64,000 nt of DNA. Origin: JAEXOD01 sp964652025 (GTDB lineage: Bacteria > Bacteroidota > Ignavibacteria > Ignavibacteriales > Melioribacteraceae). The position numbers and the translations under genes are program-made. Positions 26,294-34,099 of the stretch are shown here, one piece after another. Position 1 is the stretch's first letter. The number at the start of each line of letters is the position of its first letter. A model generated the notes under the pieces. It was not told the DNA's origin. It searched no databases and saw only the letters and a program-made list of their open reading frames with translations. The DNA is taken from NCBI GenBank assembly GCA_964652025.1, contig CAZYZX010000003.1, positions 248,001-312,000 of the forward strand. The letters run 5' to 3'.

Positions 26294-27604
26294 ATGAAAA
26301 AATTAGTTTTATTATTAATATTCTTTATTGATATTAATGCTCAACAAAAAATATTAACATTAAACGAAAGCCTTAACATAGGACTTGGTGAAAGTAAAGA
26401 TATAAAAATTGCTCAATCTATATTAAACCAAAGTAATTACGAAGTTGCGGAATATGGCGGATATTTATTGCCTAAAGTATCATTTGCTGCCTCTTACACA
26501 AGGCTTAGTAATATAGACCCATTTAAAATATCGGTTCCGTTTTCCCCAATTCCTATAAAAATACAAGATGCAATTTTAGATAATTATAATTTTAAACTTT
26601 CCTTAAAGCAACCATTATTTACTGGATTTAAATTAAGCAGCCTAAAAAATGCAGCAACCGATAAGTTTAATGCTAATAAATATGAACTATCAATTGAAAA
26701 AAATAAAACAGCATTAAACATAATTACCGCTTACTATAACTATTATAAAGCCATTAAATTACTAAAAGTTGCAGAAGATAATGTTACTAAATTAAAAGAA
26801 CACTATAACAACACTAAAGTTTTTGTAGATAACGGATTAGCCACAATTAATGACCTACTTAAAATAGAAGTACAATATAATAACGCAGAGTTAAATAAAA
26901 TTAATTTTATTAATAATAAAGAAATTGCAAAAGCTAATTTTAACAAAGCAATTAATCTAAACCTAAACGCCAATACAGAAATAGACACTACAGAAATAAA
27001 TATTGAAGAACCCAAAATAGATTACGAAAAAGATCTTGCATATGCACTAAGCGAACGCGCAGAGTTAAAATCTATTGAGTATAAAATTAATGCTGCGGAT
27101 AATTACGTTACAGCAGCTACAAGCAATTTCTATCCATCAATTTATTTAATTGGAAATTATTATTATAATAGACCCAACCAAAGACTTATGCCACTAAAAG
27201 ACGAGTTTAAAGACTCTTGGGATTTATCATTATCTTTAACATGGGATATATGGGACTGGGGAATAAATTCCGCTTTAGCTGAGCAATCTAAAGAAGCCAA
27301 AAACCAAACTATACTAAAACAAAATATATTAAAAGAAAATATTACCCAAGAAGTATATTCAAATTATTTAAAAGTTATTAGTGAGTATACTAAAATTAAA
27401 GTTGCAAAATTTGCATTAATTAGTGCGCAAGAAAACTTTAGAATTAGTGAGGAAAAATATTTACAACAACTTTTAACAAGCACAGATTTACTTGACGCAG
27501 AAACCAATTTAACAGAAGCAAAAATAAACTTAGTAAATACATTGGTAGATTATCAATTGGCACTTACAGCGTATAAAAAATCATTGGGCTTTAAACTTTA
27601 TTAA
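26294..27604 (+). CDS. TolC-family outer-membrane efflux protein
   Basis: 436 residues from MKKLVLLLIFF; a TTG 12 bases earlier is unlikely to be the start. The signal peptide ends near INAQQ. Two repeated outer-membrane efflux domains with long coiled-coil helices follow (for example ALNIITAYYNYYKAIKLLKVAEDNVTKL and QEVYSNYLKVISEYTKIKVAKFALISAQENFRISEEKYLQ). It forms the trimeric channel of the tripartite exporter. Placement between the two ATPase genes is unusual: in the E. coli ybh cluster no tolC is present and the ATPase is one fused protein. Confidence 0.9.
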   Translation: MKKLVLLLIFFIDINAQQKILTLNESLNIGLGESKDIKIAQSILNQSNYEVAEYGGYLLPKVSFAASYTRLSNIDPFKISVPFSPIPIKIQDAILDNYNFKLSLKQPLFTGFKLSSLKNAATDKFNANKYELSIEKNKTALNIITAYYNYYKAIKLLKVAEDNVTKLKEHYNNTKVFVDNGLATINDLLKIEVQYNNAELNKINFINNKEIAKANFNKAINLNLNANTEIDTTEINIEEPKIDYEKDLAYALSERAELKSIEYKINAADNYVTAATSNFYPSIYLIGNYYYNRPNQRLMPLKDEFKDSWDLSLSLTWDIWDWGINSALAEQSKEAKNQTILKQNILKENITQEVYSNYLKVISEYTKIKVAKFALISAQENFRISEEKYLQQLLTSTDLLDAETNLTEAKINLVNTLVDYQLALTAYKKSLGFKLY

Positions 27605-27614
27605 TGGACTAATT

Positions 27615-28550
27615 ATGTACTCTATAGTTGTAGATAAATTGCGCAAAGAATTTGGTAATTTTGTTTCAGTAAACTCTATTTCCTTTAACGTAGAAGAGGG
27701 GGAAATATTTGGCTTTTTAGGTGCTAATGGTGCGGGTAAATCTACCACAATTAGGATGCTGTGTGGAATTTTAGAACCAACTGCAGGCGATGCCTTTGTT
27801 GGCGGATATAGCATTAAAAAAGAACCTGAAAAAGTTAAATTAAACATTGGTTACATGTCTCAAAAATTTTCACTATATAACGATTTAACAGTTGAAGAAA
27901 ATATTAATTTTTTTGGTGGATTATATGGGCTGAGTGGAAATAAATTAAAAGAGAGCAAAAAACGTGTTCTATTAGCAGCTGATTTAGTGGGGAAAGAACA
28001 TATTAAAACCAGCCAATTGCCCGGTGGTATTAAACAAAGATTAGCTTTAAGCACCGCTGTTTTACATAATCCTAAAATTGTTTTTTTAGATGAACCAACA
28101 AGTGGAGTTGACCCCATTAGCCGTAGAAATTTTTGGGATTTAATTAATCAACTTTCTGAACAAGGTATTACTGTTTTTGTAACCACTCACTACTTAGAAG
28201 AAGCAGAATTTTGCAATAATATAATTTTAATTAATGCGGGCAATTTAATTGCAGAAGGAAGTCCTAAAAAATTAAAGGAAGAATATATTAATAATAATCT
28301 TTACCAAGTTGAGTGTAATAATGTAACAGAAGCTCTTACACTCCTTTCAGATGCTTATTTTGTTGATGAGTCATCGATATTTGGGAATAACATACATATT
28401 TCTTTACTCCCCAACTTTAGCGACCCCAATATTATAAAACAATTTTTATCAGATAACAATATACACCAAGTTTCAATAAATAAAATATCCCCATCTTTAG
28501 AGGATGTTTTTATTCATTTACTGGAAAAGGAGAATAAAAATGCTAAATAG
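27615..28550 (+). CDS. ABC transporter ATP-binding protein, second NBD (resembles YbhF C-terminal half)
   Basis: 311 residues. Walker A GANGAGKST (about 38), Q-loop YMSQKFSLYNDL, Walker B IVFLDEPTSGVDP (about 156) and an intact H-loop VTTHYLEEAEFC are present. The signature is LPGGIKQRL instead of LSGGxxQ, a degenerate form also seen (LPLG-type) in the second NBD of YbhF-like proteins as I recall. It complements the first NBD, which has LSGG but no switch His. It overlaps the first permease gene by 11 bases. Confidence 0.93.
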   Translation: MYSIVVDKLRKEFGNFVSVNSISFNVEEGEIFGFLGANGAGKSTTIRMLCGILEPTAGDAFVGGYSIKKEPEKVKLNIGYMSQKFSLYNDLTVEENINFFGGLYGLSGNKLKESKKRVLLAADLVGKEHIKTSQLPGGIKQRLALSTAVLHNPKIVFLDEPTSGVDPISRRNFWDLINQLSEQGITVFVTTHYLEEAEFCNNIILINAGNLIAEGSPKKLKEEYINNNLYQVECNNVTEALTLLSDAYFVDESSIFGNNIHISLLPNFSDPNIIKQFLSDNNIHQVSINKISPSLEDVFIHLLEKENKNAK

Positions 28551-29673
28551 GTTATTAGCTATTTCTAAAAAAGAAATAAAGCAAATAATAAGAGACAAAA
28601 AAATGCTTGGAATTTTATTAGGCTTTCCCGCATTTTTACTTGTTATTTTTGGTTATGCGGTTAACTTTGACGTACACAACGTTAAAATTGTTATTTACGA
28701 TAAAGATAATAGCGAAACTAGCGAATTATTTATTCAAAACTCTTTTTCTACAGATTACTTTGATATTCTGGGGTATATTTATAAAGATAGTGAGATTAAT
28801 TATTTGTTGGATAAAAAGATTACTCAAGCTGTTGTTGTTATTCCAAACAATTTTGAAAAAGATATACAGTTAAAAAGAAATCCTATAAAAGTTCAGTTTG
28901 TTATAGATGGTGTTGATGGGAACACTGCTAACATTGTTAAAAATTATTTTGTTTCTGCTGTAATTTCATTTAATAACAGGTTAAATTACGAAATAGTTAA
29001 TAAAAACGGAATAATTAATAAATCTAACATAGGATATGAACCAAAGTTTTGGTTTAATCCAGATCTAAAATCATCCCGATTTTTAATCCCCGGCTTAATT
29101 GGCTTAATATTGGTAATTACAACCATTGTTAGCGTATCTCTATCGTTAGTAAGAGAAAAAGAATTTGGCACTATAGAACAAATAAATGTTTCATCAGTTC
29201 ATACATTAGAATTATTAATAGGAAAATCTTTACCCTATTTTATTTTAGCTTTATTTAATACATTATTTGTTTTAATAACAGGATGCTTCTTTTTTGATGT
29301 AAGCGTAAAAGGGAGTTATTTATTATTATTTGTTTCCACAGTTCTGTTTTTATTTGCAGCATTAAGTATAGGCATTTTTATTTCTGTTATAGCAGATAGC
29401 CAACAAGTAGCTTTTACGATGGCAACTTTTGTTTCTTTGCTTCCCTCTGTAATATTATCTGGATTTATTTTCCCCATAGAAAGCATGCCATTTTTAGTTC
29501 AAATAATTACAAATATCACTCCCGTTAAGTTTTATATAATTGCATTACGAGGAATAATATTAAAGGGAGTTGGGTTACAAGCGTTTTATATGCAATTAGT
29601 TTACCTTTTAATATTTGTAATTGTTTTTTTAGGTTTAGCTTCAGTAATAAATTATCGCAAAAATAAAATATAA
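28540..29673 (+). CDS. ABC-2 type permease (YbhS/YbhR-like)
   Basis: 377 residues from MLNRLLAISKKEIKQIIRD, chosen because an AAGGAG ribosome site sits 8 bases upstream of ATG 28540 inside the end of the NBD gene. One N-terminal helix (about 20-40), a large periplasmic domain (about 45-170) and five C-terminal helices give the typical ABC2_membrane topology. The cytoplasmic loop REKEFGTIEQINVSSV after the second helix is the family's coupling region. With the next gene it forms the heterodimeric transmembrane part of the exporter. Confidence 0.92.
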   Translation: MLNRLLAISKKEIKQIIRDKKMLGILLGFPAFLLVIFGYAVNFDVHNVKIVIYDKDNSETSELFIQNSFSTDYFDILGYIYKDSEINYLLDKKITQAVVVIPNNFEKDIQLKRNPIKVQFVIDGVDGNTANIVKNYFVSAVISFNNRLNYEIVNKNGIINKSNIGYEPKFWFNPDLKSSRFLIPGLIGLILVITTIVSVSLSLVREKEFGTIEQINVSSVHTLELLIGKSLPYFILALFNTLFVLITGCFFFDVSVKGSYLLLFVSTVLFLFAALSIGIFISVIADSQQVAFTMATFVSLLPSVILSGFIFPIESMPFLVQIITNITPVKFYIIALRGIILKGVGLQAFYMQLVYLLIFVIVFLGLASVINYRKNKI

Positions 29674-29687
29674 AATTTGGTAAAAAC

Positions 29688-30818
29688 ATGAACACAATTT
29701 TGGTATTTATAAAAAAAGAGTTTTTGCAGTTAATAAGAGACCCCAAAATGTTTGTAATCATATTGGCAGCTCCAGTTTTGCAATTAATATTTTTGGGATA
29801 TGCTGCCACTATGGATGTGAACAACATTAACACAGTAATTTTAGATAACGATAAAACAAACTTTTCTAAAGAGTTTATTAATAAATTTACTAACTCGGGC
29901 TATTTTACTATAATAAGCAATGCAAGCAACTACCAAACAGTTACAGAAAATATCAATAATAATAAAGCAATACTTGCTATAATAATTCCCCAAAATTTCG
30001 AAAAAGATTATCGCGCTAATAAACCTGTTAAAATACAAGCTGTTTTTGATGGCTCCGATGGGAATAAATCTTCAATTGTTGCCGGTTATGTTCAACTTGT
30101 TTTATCGTATTATTTAAATAAATTAGGTGTGGAATTTTTCAATAAACATGGAATTAAAATTGAATCTTTACCAAAATTAGAAGCAGAAACAAGAGTTTGG
30201 TTTAATCCAGAACTTAAGACGAGAAATTTTATGGTGCCCGGCATTGTTGGTTTATTACTAATGATTATTACCCTGCTTTTAACATCACTTGCAATAGTTA
30301 AAGAAAAAGAATTAGGTACTTTGGAACAACTAATAGTTACACCTATAAGACCTTATCAATTAATAATTGGTAAAATGGTACCATTTTCTTTGCTTGGTTT
30401 TGTTGCAATAATAATTGTAATTACAGCTATGAGGATAGTTTTTAATTTGCCAGTTAAAGGTTCAATAATTTTCTTATTATTTAGCTCTGCTATTTTTATG
30501 CTAAATACACTTGGTTTTGGTTTATTTATTTCAATATTTTCCAAAACACAACAACAAGCTATGATGCTTGCGATATTTGGCTTTATGATGCCAATGATTT
30601 TCCTTTCCGGATTTTCTTTCCCAGTTGAAAACATGCCAACTATAATAAGGGCAATAACATATATTATTCCGGTTAAGTATTTTATGACTATAATACGAGG
30701 AATAATTCTAAAAGGAATTGGATTTAATGAACTTTGGCAAGATCTATTAATTCTTTTTATTATGGGAATTACCATTTTAACTTTAAGCATAACAAAGTTT
30801 AATAAAAAGTTGGAATAA
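29688..30818 (+). CDS. ABC-2 type permease (second subunit)
   Basis: 376 residues, clearly paralogous to the preceding gene: MNTILVFIKKEFLQLIRDPKMF, then helix, large extracytoplasmic domain, five helices. It has the coupling motif KEKELGTLEQLIVTPI and the shared end SGFSFPVENMPTIIRAITYIIPVKYFMTIIRGIILKGIG. It is the last gene of the operon. Start context is TTGGTAAAAACATG, a form seen before two other genes of this operon. The transported substrate is unknown; YbhFSR homologues have been linked to drug or cation export. Confidence 0.92.
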   Translation: MNTILVFIKKEFLQLIRDPKMFVIILAAPVLQLIFLGYAATMDVNNINTVILDNDKTNFSKEFINKFTNSGYFTIISNASNYQTVTENINNNKAILAIIIPQNFEKDYRANKPVKIQAVFDGSDGNKSSIVAGYVQLVLSYYLNKLGVEFFNKHGIKIESLPKLEAETRVWFNPELKTRNFMVPGIVGLLLMIITLLLTSLAIVKEKELGTLEQLIVTPIRPYQLIIGKMVPFSLLGFVAIIIVITAMRIVFNLPVKGSIIFLLFSSAIFMLNTLGFGLFISIFSKTQQQAMMLAIFGFMMPMIFLSGFSFPVENMPTIIRAITYIIPVKYFMTIIRGIILKGIGFNELWQDLLILFIMGITILTLSITKFNKKLE

Positions 30819-30826
30819 TCTTAACC

Positions 30827-30878
30827 TTTTGTTAGTTCAATAAATTTTACTATTTTTTGTTAGTCGTTAAAATTTATT
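30827..30878. repeat. Direct repeat and long inverted repeat in the gap before the rseC-like gene
   Basis: TTTTGTTAGT occurs at 30827-30836 and 30855-30864. An 11-bp perfect inverted repeat AATAAATTTTA / TAAAATTTATT (30839-30849, 30868-30878) spans most of the 64-base gap, and its right arm ends 4 bases before the ATG. It could be an operator or an RNA hairpin covering the translation start; it is too AT-rich to be a typical terminator. Confidence 0.45.
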
Positions 30879-30882
30879 GTTT

Positions 30883-31329
30883 ATGAAGCAAGAAGAATTA
30901 ATAGAAGAAGGTATAGTATTAAGCGTTAAAAATGGAATAGCTGAAATTTCTGTTATAGAAAAAGGAGAGTGCAGCGAGTGCTCTGCCAAAGTATATTGCA
31001 GCCCTGCAGAAGCAAACAAAAAAAAATTAAAAGTAAGCGACCCATTTGGCGTTAAACCGGGGGATAGAGTTAAAGTAAGTTTAAAAGGGAGTAATCTTTT
31101 TATTGCTTCTATTTTATTATATGGTTTACCTTTAGTACTTTTATTAGCTGCAATTTTATTTAGTTTATCATTCCTAACTGATAGCAAAAACAAAGAATTA
31201 TTAAGCTTTTTAATTGGATTGCTAACAGTAGCTTTATATTATTCTGCTTTTGCTATTTTTTTAAGAAAAAATAAAAATTTTGTTAAGCTGCCCCAAATTA
31301 TTTTTGTAAGCAGCTTATCCAAAAATTAA
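30883..31329 (+). CDS. RseC/MucC-like SoxR-reducing-system family membrane protein
   Basis: About 148 residues. The cytoplasmic N-terminus has EEGIVLSVKNGIAEISVIEKGECSECSAKVYC, with three clustered cysteines as in RseC, then PGDRVKVSLKGSNLF. Two transmembrane helices follow (about 68-90 and 98-120). The family acts in the SoxR-reducing system with Rnf complexes or in sigma-E signalling, where it is a minor component. Here it stands alone, with no rnf genes visible. ATG at 30883 is preferred over an in-frame TTG at 30877. Confidence 0.82.
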   Translation: MKQEELIEEGIVLSVKNGIAEISVIEKGECSECSAKVYCSPAEANKKKLKVSDPFGVKPGDRVKVSLKGSNLFIASILLYGLPLVLLLAAILFSLSFLTDSKNKELLSFLIGLLTVALYYSAFAIFLRKNKNFVKLPQIIFVSSLSKN

Positions 31330-31336
31330 TTATTTT

Positions 31337-31903
31337 TTATTTCTTCTCACCGGTTACTTCATCAATTTTATCCATATTTGGTATTTTAAATTTACCACCA
31401 ATATCACCTAATTGTTTCAAATCAATTTTACCCGCAATATTTACAAAAGTTGCCTCGCCTTTATTCCTTTTTGATAATATTACTAATCCTTTAATTCCTT
31501 CTTTAGTAGGATTTTTTACATAAATACTAACTTTCCCCTGCTTATCACTATTTACAACCATTCTTTCCCAATTATCTTTTAATAGTAAGTTTTCAATATC
31601 CTTAAATTTTGTATCTATTGCTTTAGTATTTTTTTCTGTTACACCTAGGGTGTTTACTCTTAAATACTTAATGTTATTAAATAAGTTTTTCACCTCTGGG
31701 TCATCGTCACTCATTTCTGCAATCGATTGCAACATCGTTTCATTTAAAATTACTTCGGTAGAATTTTGATTTACTATTAAACTACTTAAATCCCCAAATT
31801 CAAAATAACCGGGCTCGTTAACGTACTTATCTTTATTGCTTTGCGCATATATATTGCTTACAAAAAGTAATAAGCTAACCAATAATATTTTTAGTGTTTT
31901 CAT
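31337..31903 (-). CDS. DUF4252 secreted protein of the ECF sigma operon
   Basis: 188 residues with a signal peptide (MKTLKILLVSLLLFVSNIYAQS). The pattern with YLRVNTLGVTEKNTKAIDTKFKDIENLLLKDNWERMV, then a short strand-rich segment and a lysine-rich tail, fits DUF4252. That family is usually found in FCB genomes next to ECF sigma factors. Its function is unknown. It lies one base after the upstream putative anti-sigma gene and is the last gene of the operon, so its expression should follow the sigma factor. Confidence 0.8.
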   Translation of the reverse strand: MKTLKILLVSLLLFVSNIYAQSNKDKYVNEPGYFEFGDLSSLIVNQNSTEVILNETMLQSIAEMSDDDPEVKNLFNNIKYLRVNTLGVTEKNTKAIDTKFKDIENLLLKDNWERMVVNSDKQGKVSIYVKNPTKEGIKGLVILSKRNKGEATFVNIAGKIDLKQLGDIGGKFKIPNMDKIDEVTGEKK

Positions 31904-31904
31904 T

Positions 31905-32444
31905 TTATAACTCCATATTTAAGATTTTATTAATTGTTTGTAAACTTTTATTTAATGGTTCTGCTACTTTATTAACTATTATATCTTCTTTAATTTTTAA
32001 GTTAGTTTCTCCTAAAATTTCCCCAACTACTGCAAGTGCATATTTGGCTTTTTTATCAGCTTCGTTTAGCTCTGCAACGTTATATTTAACGCTATTAATT
32101 GGTCTATTATTATTGCTTTTTATATAAATTGATAATAATAAAGCAAAGATTATTAAAGAGGCATATACTACTGGTAAAATTGGCTTTTCGATAAATAAAC
32201 AATAAAGTTCAGCCCAAAAACCTTTATTCTTTTCTAATAAATCAGGTGGTAAATTAATCACAAAATCAGCATCTTTATCTTTAATAATATTCACCATTTT
32301 TTTAGTATTTCTGTAACTAAAAAATATTTCCCTTAAATTTTTATTAAAAATAATTGCCATATATATTTTTAACTTAGTAAAAATATTGGCATCACCATAG
32401 GCTGTTAAAATTATTTCTTCTTCTAATTTTTTATTTAATTTCAT
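31905..32444 (-). CDS. Single-pass membrane protein, putative anti-sigma factor
   Basis: 179 residues with a cytoplasmic N-terminus (about 1-88), one transmembrane helix (about 89-110, LPVVYASLIIFALLLSIYI) and an extracytoplasmic C-terminus. Its ATG overlaps the end of the ECF sigma gene by 14 bases, the usual place of an anti-sigma factor, and topology fits. I see no HxxxCxxC zinc motif, so it would be a non-zinc type. The sequence itself is not one I recognise; function is inferred only from position and topology. Confidence 0.6.
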   Translation of the reverse strand: MKLNKKLEEEIILTAYGDANIFTKLKIYMAIIFNKNLREIFFSYRNTKKMVNIIKDKDADFVINLPPDLLEKNKGFWAELYCLFIEKPILPVVYASLIIFALLLSIYIKSNNNRPINSVKYNVAELNEADKKAKYALAVVGEILGETNLKIKEDIIVNKVAEPLNKSLQTINKILNMEL

Positions 32445-32952
32445 ATTGCTTTAACTCAATTTGTAATTGTTTTCTTGCACGCATTAAATAAACTTTTACG
32501 CTATTTATTGGAACATTTAACAATTCGGCAATCTCTTTATGTTTTAGCTCGTTTATTTCGTACATAATAAATATTGTTTTTAGTTTTTCGGGTAATTTTT
32601 GTATAGCTTCGTCTATCTTTTCTTTTAATAAGTTATTTTCTATTATTATAATTGGATTACTTAAAACGTCATTATCTATTAAATCAAATTCTTCTTCGTC
32701 ATCTTTATAATAAAATAATTCATCAGTAACTTTTCTTTTTCTAAAAAAATCTATACACATATTATAAGTAATTTTTATCATCCATTGTTTAGATTTACTA
32801 AACTGAAATTTATCTATATTTTCCCAAGTTCTTAAAAACACATCTTGGGTAATATCTTCTGCGTCAGTTTTGCTTTTAACCATATAGTACGCAAACCGAT
32901 AAATATCTTGTTTATATTTCTTAACTAAATAATTAAATTTTACCTTATTCAT
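32431..32952 (-). CDS. ECF-subfamily RNA polymerase sigma factor
   Basis: About 173 residues from MNKVKFNYLVKKYKQDIYRF; the longer frame to 33009 would run over the promoter and is rejected. The sigma-70 region 2 (YRFAYYMVKSKTDAEDITQDVFLRTWENIDKF, SKQWMIKITYNMCIDFFRKRK) and region 4 (LPEKLKTIFIMYEINELKHKEIAELLNVPINSVKVYLMRARKQLQ) are both present. It leads an operon with a putative anti-sigma factor and a DUF4252 protein. An ECF-type promoter lies just upstream, suggesting autoregulation. Confidence 0.95.
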   Translation of the reverse strand: MNKVKFNYLVKKYKQDIYRFAYYMVKSKTDAEDITQDVFLRTWENIDKFQFSKSKQWMIKITYNMCIDFFRKRKVTDELFYYKDDEEEFDLIDNDVLSNPIIIIENNLLKEKIDEAIQKLPEKLKTIFIMYEINELKHKEIAELLNVPINSVKVYLMRARKQLQIELKQYEIK

Positions 32953-32972
32953 AAAAATCTGTTTATTATAAA

Positions 32973-32998
32973 GACGTATGTAACAATATAAGGTTACA
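32973..32998 (-). promoter_or_regulatory. ECF-type autoregulatory promoter TGTAAC-N16-CGTC
   Basis: On the minus strand TGTAAC (32998-32993), 16-base spacer, CGTC (32976-32973), followed by TTTATAAT, 20 bases before the sigma ATG. The boxes and spacing match the general ECF promoter form (compare TGTAAC/CGWC of B. subtilis sigma-X). The -35 also forms a dyad TGTAAC-N8-GTTACA (32979-32998). Confidence 0.7.
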
Positions 32999-33029
32999 AA
33001 TCTATACACTATTTTTTATAAAATGTATA

Positions 33030-33045
33030 AAATTGTTAACAATTT
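33030..33045. promoter_or_regulatory. Perfect 16-bp palindrome in the divergent region
   Basis: AAATTGTTAACAATTT, a perfect dyad between the ECF sigma gene (-) and the barrel gene at 33137 (+). It is a candidate operator for an unidentified dimeric regulator. Confidence 0.45.
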
Positions 33046-33136
33046 AAATAAACTTTGGTTACATTTTAGTATTAAAATTATTTAATTGCATAGGAATGGT
33101 TTTTGATATAATTAAAAAAGATAAACAGAGGAAATT

Positions 33137-33781
33137 ATGAAAAAATTATTGTTAGTTATTATATTCTTTTTTACTTTAACCCAAATTACAAATGCGCAGT
33201 TTAGCTCTGCTGCTGTTAAACTTGGTATTTTTTCACCCGCTGTAACTAATAGTGGATTTATTATTGGATATGAAGGAGGAGAATACTTAGATGCAAATTT
33301 GCGCGCTGGGTGGAGTATCGATTGGTTTCACAAAACTTATATCGATAAAACATTAGTTGGTAATTTTAATGATATACCCGGTATTACGGATTACACTGTT
33401 AACGAACTACGCGCTAAAACTAATTTGCACGAAATTCCTGTTATGGGTACCTTTTCTGTATTGTTCCCTGTATCACCAAAAATTAAAGCATTTGCAACAG
33501 CTTCTGCAGGTTTAGATATGCTTTTAATTTTTTATAATAATTATCAAAACCCAAGCGAGGATGATGTTCATGCGGCTTTTTCTTTTGCTTGGCGTTTGGG
33601 TGGTGGTGCCGTTTATAGCTTAGGATATCGCTCTGAACTAATTGGCGAAATTACTTATCATAACTCTGAACCCAGTTGGACTTATGAAATTACAGATGCT
33701 AATGGTAAAAAACATGTTTTCGAACGTAAATTTGATTTAAGTGGCGTTTTATTGCGCGTTGGCGTTAGATATATGTTTTAA
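33137..33781 (+). CDS. Outer-membrane beta-barrel protein (PorT/OMP_b-brl-like)
   Basis: 214 residues with a clear signal peptide (ending TNAQF). Alternating amphipathic strands with glycine and aromatic residues, such as AAVKLGIFSPAVTNSGFIIGYEG and FAFAWRLGGGAVYSLGYRSELIGEITYH, end in LLRVGVRYMF, a typical C-terminal barrel strand with terminal Phe. It is a small barrel without further recognisable function. An AGAGGAAA ribosome site and a TATAAT box at 33107-33112 precede it. It is divergent from the ECF sigma operon. Confidence 0.75.
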   Translation: MKKLLLVIIFFFTLTQITNAQFSSAAVKLGIFSPAVTNSGFIIGYEGGEYLDANLRAGWSIDWFHKTYIDKTLVGNFNDIPGITDYTVNELRAKTNLHEIPVMGTFSVLFPVSPKIKAFATASAGLDMLLIFYNNYQNPSEDDVHAAFSFAWRLGGGAVYSLGYRSELIGEITYHNSEPSWTYEITDANGKKHVFERKFDLSGVLLRVGVRYMF

Positions 33782-33788
33782 TATTTTT

Positions 33789-33814
33789 AGGGCTGTAATT
33801 TAATTACATGCCCT
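33789..33814. terminator. Hairpin between convergent genes, probable terminator
   Basis: AGGGC-TGTAAT / ATTACA-T-GCCCT stem (11 pairs, one bulge) with a 3-base loop that contains the stop codon of the minus-strand gene; T-rich on the plus side. Confidence 0.55.
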
Positions 33815-34099
33815 TTCCATATTTTTTAATGTGTTAAAATAGGCTTTATCTTTTTCATATATAAAAAAGCTGTTAAATACTAAAGTACCTTCAGATAAAG
33901 TTTCTTTTTCTGATGTAACTTTAACAACCTTTATATCATCTTTCTTCATTATTTCAATATCAGTTGTAACATTGCCATCTTGCTCTAATGTTATTAGCTC
34001 TATTAAACTAAACCCTTTGGTAAATAAAAGCTCGGTATTAAAACAATACCCATAGTTTATCATTCCACTAGTAAAATCACTAACTTTTTTTTGCATCAT
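33800..34099 (-). CDS. Small hypothetical protein at the end of the aroKB operon
   Basis: 99 residues, no signal peptide, one cysteine near residue 19 and one near the C-terminus. The sequence is mostly predicted beta strands (TTDIEIMKKDDIKVVKVTSEKETLSEGTLVFNSFFIY). I do not recognise it. It starts immediately after the stop of the GHL10 gene (TAA then ATGATG), so it is very likely co-transcribed and translationally coupled. Coding is supported by this tight packing. Confidence 0.65.
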   Translation of the reverse strand: MMQKKVSDFTSGMINYGYCFNTELLFTKGFSLIELITLEQDGNVTTDIEIMKKDDIKVVKVTSEKETLSEGTLVFNSFFIYEKDKAYFNTLKNMERACN

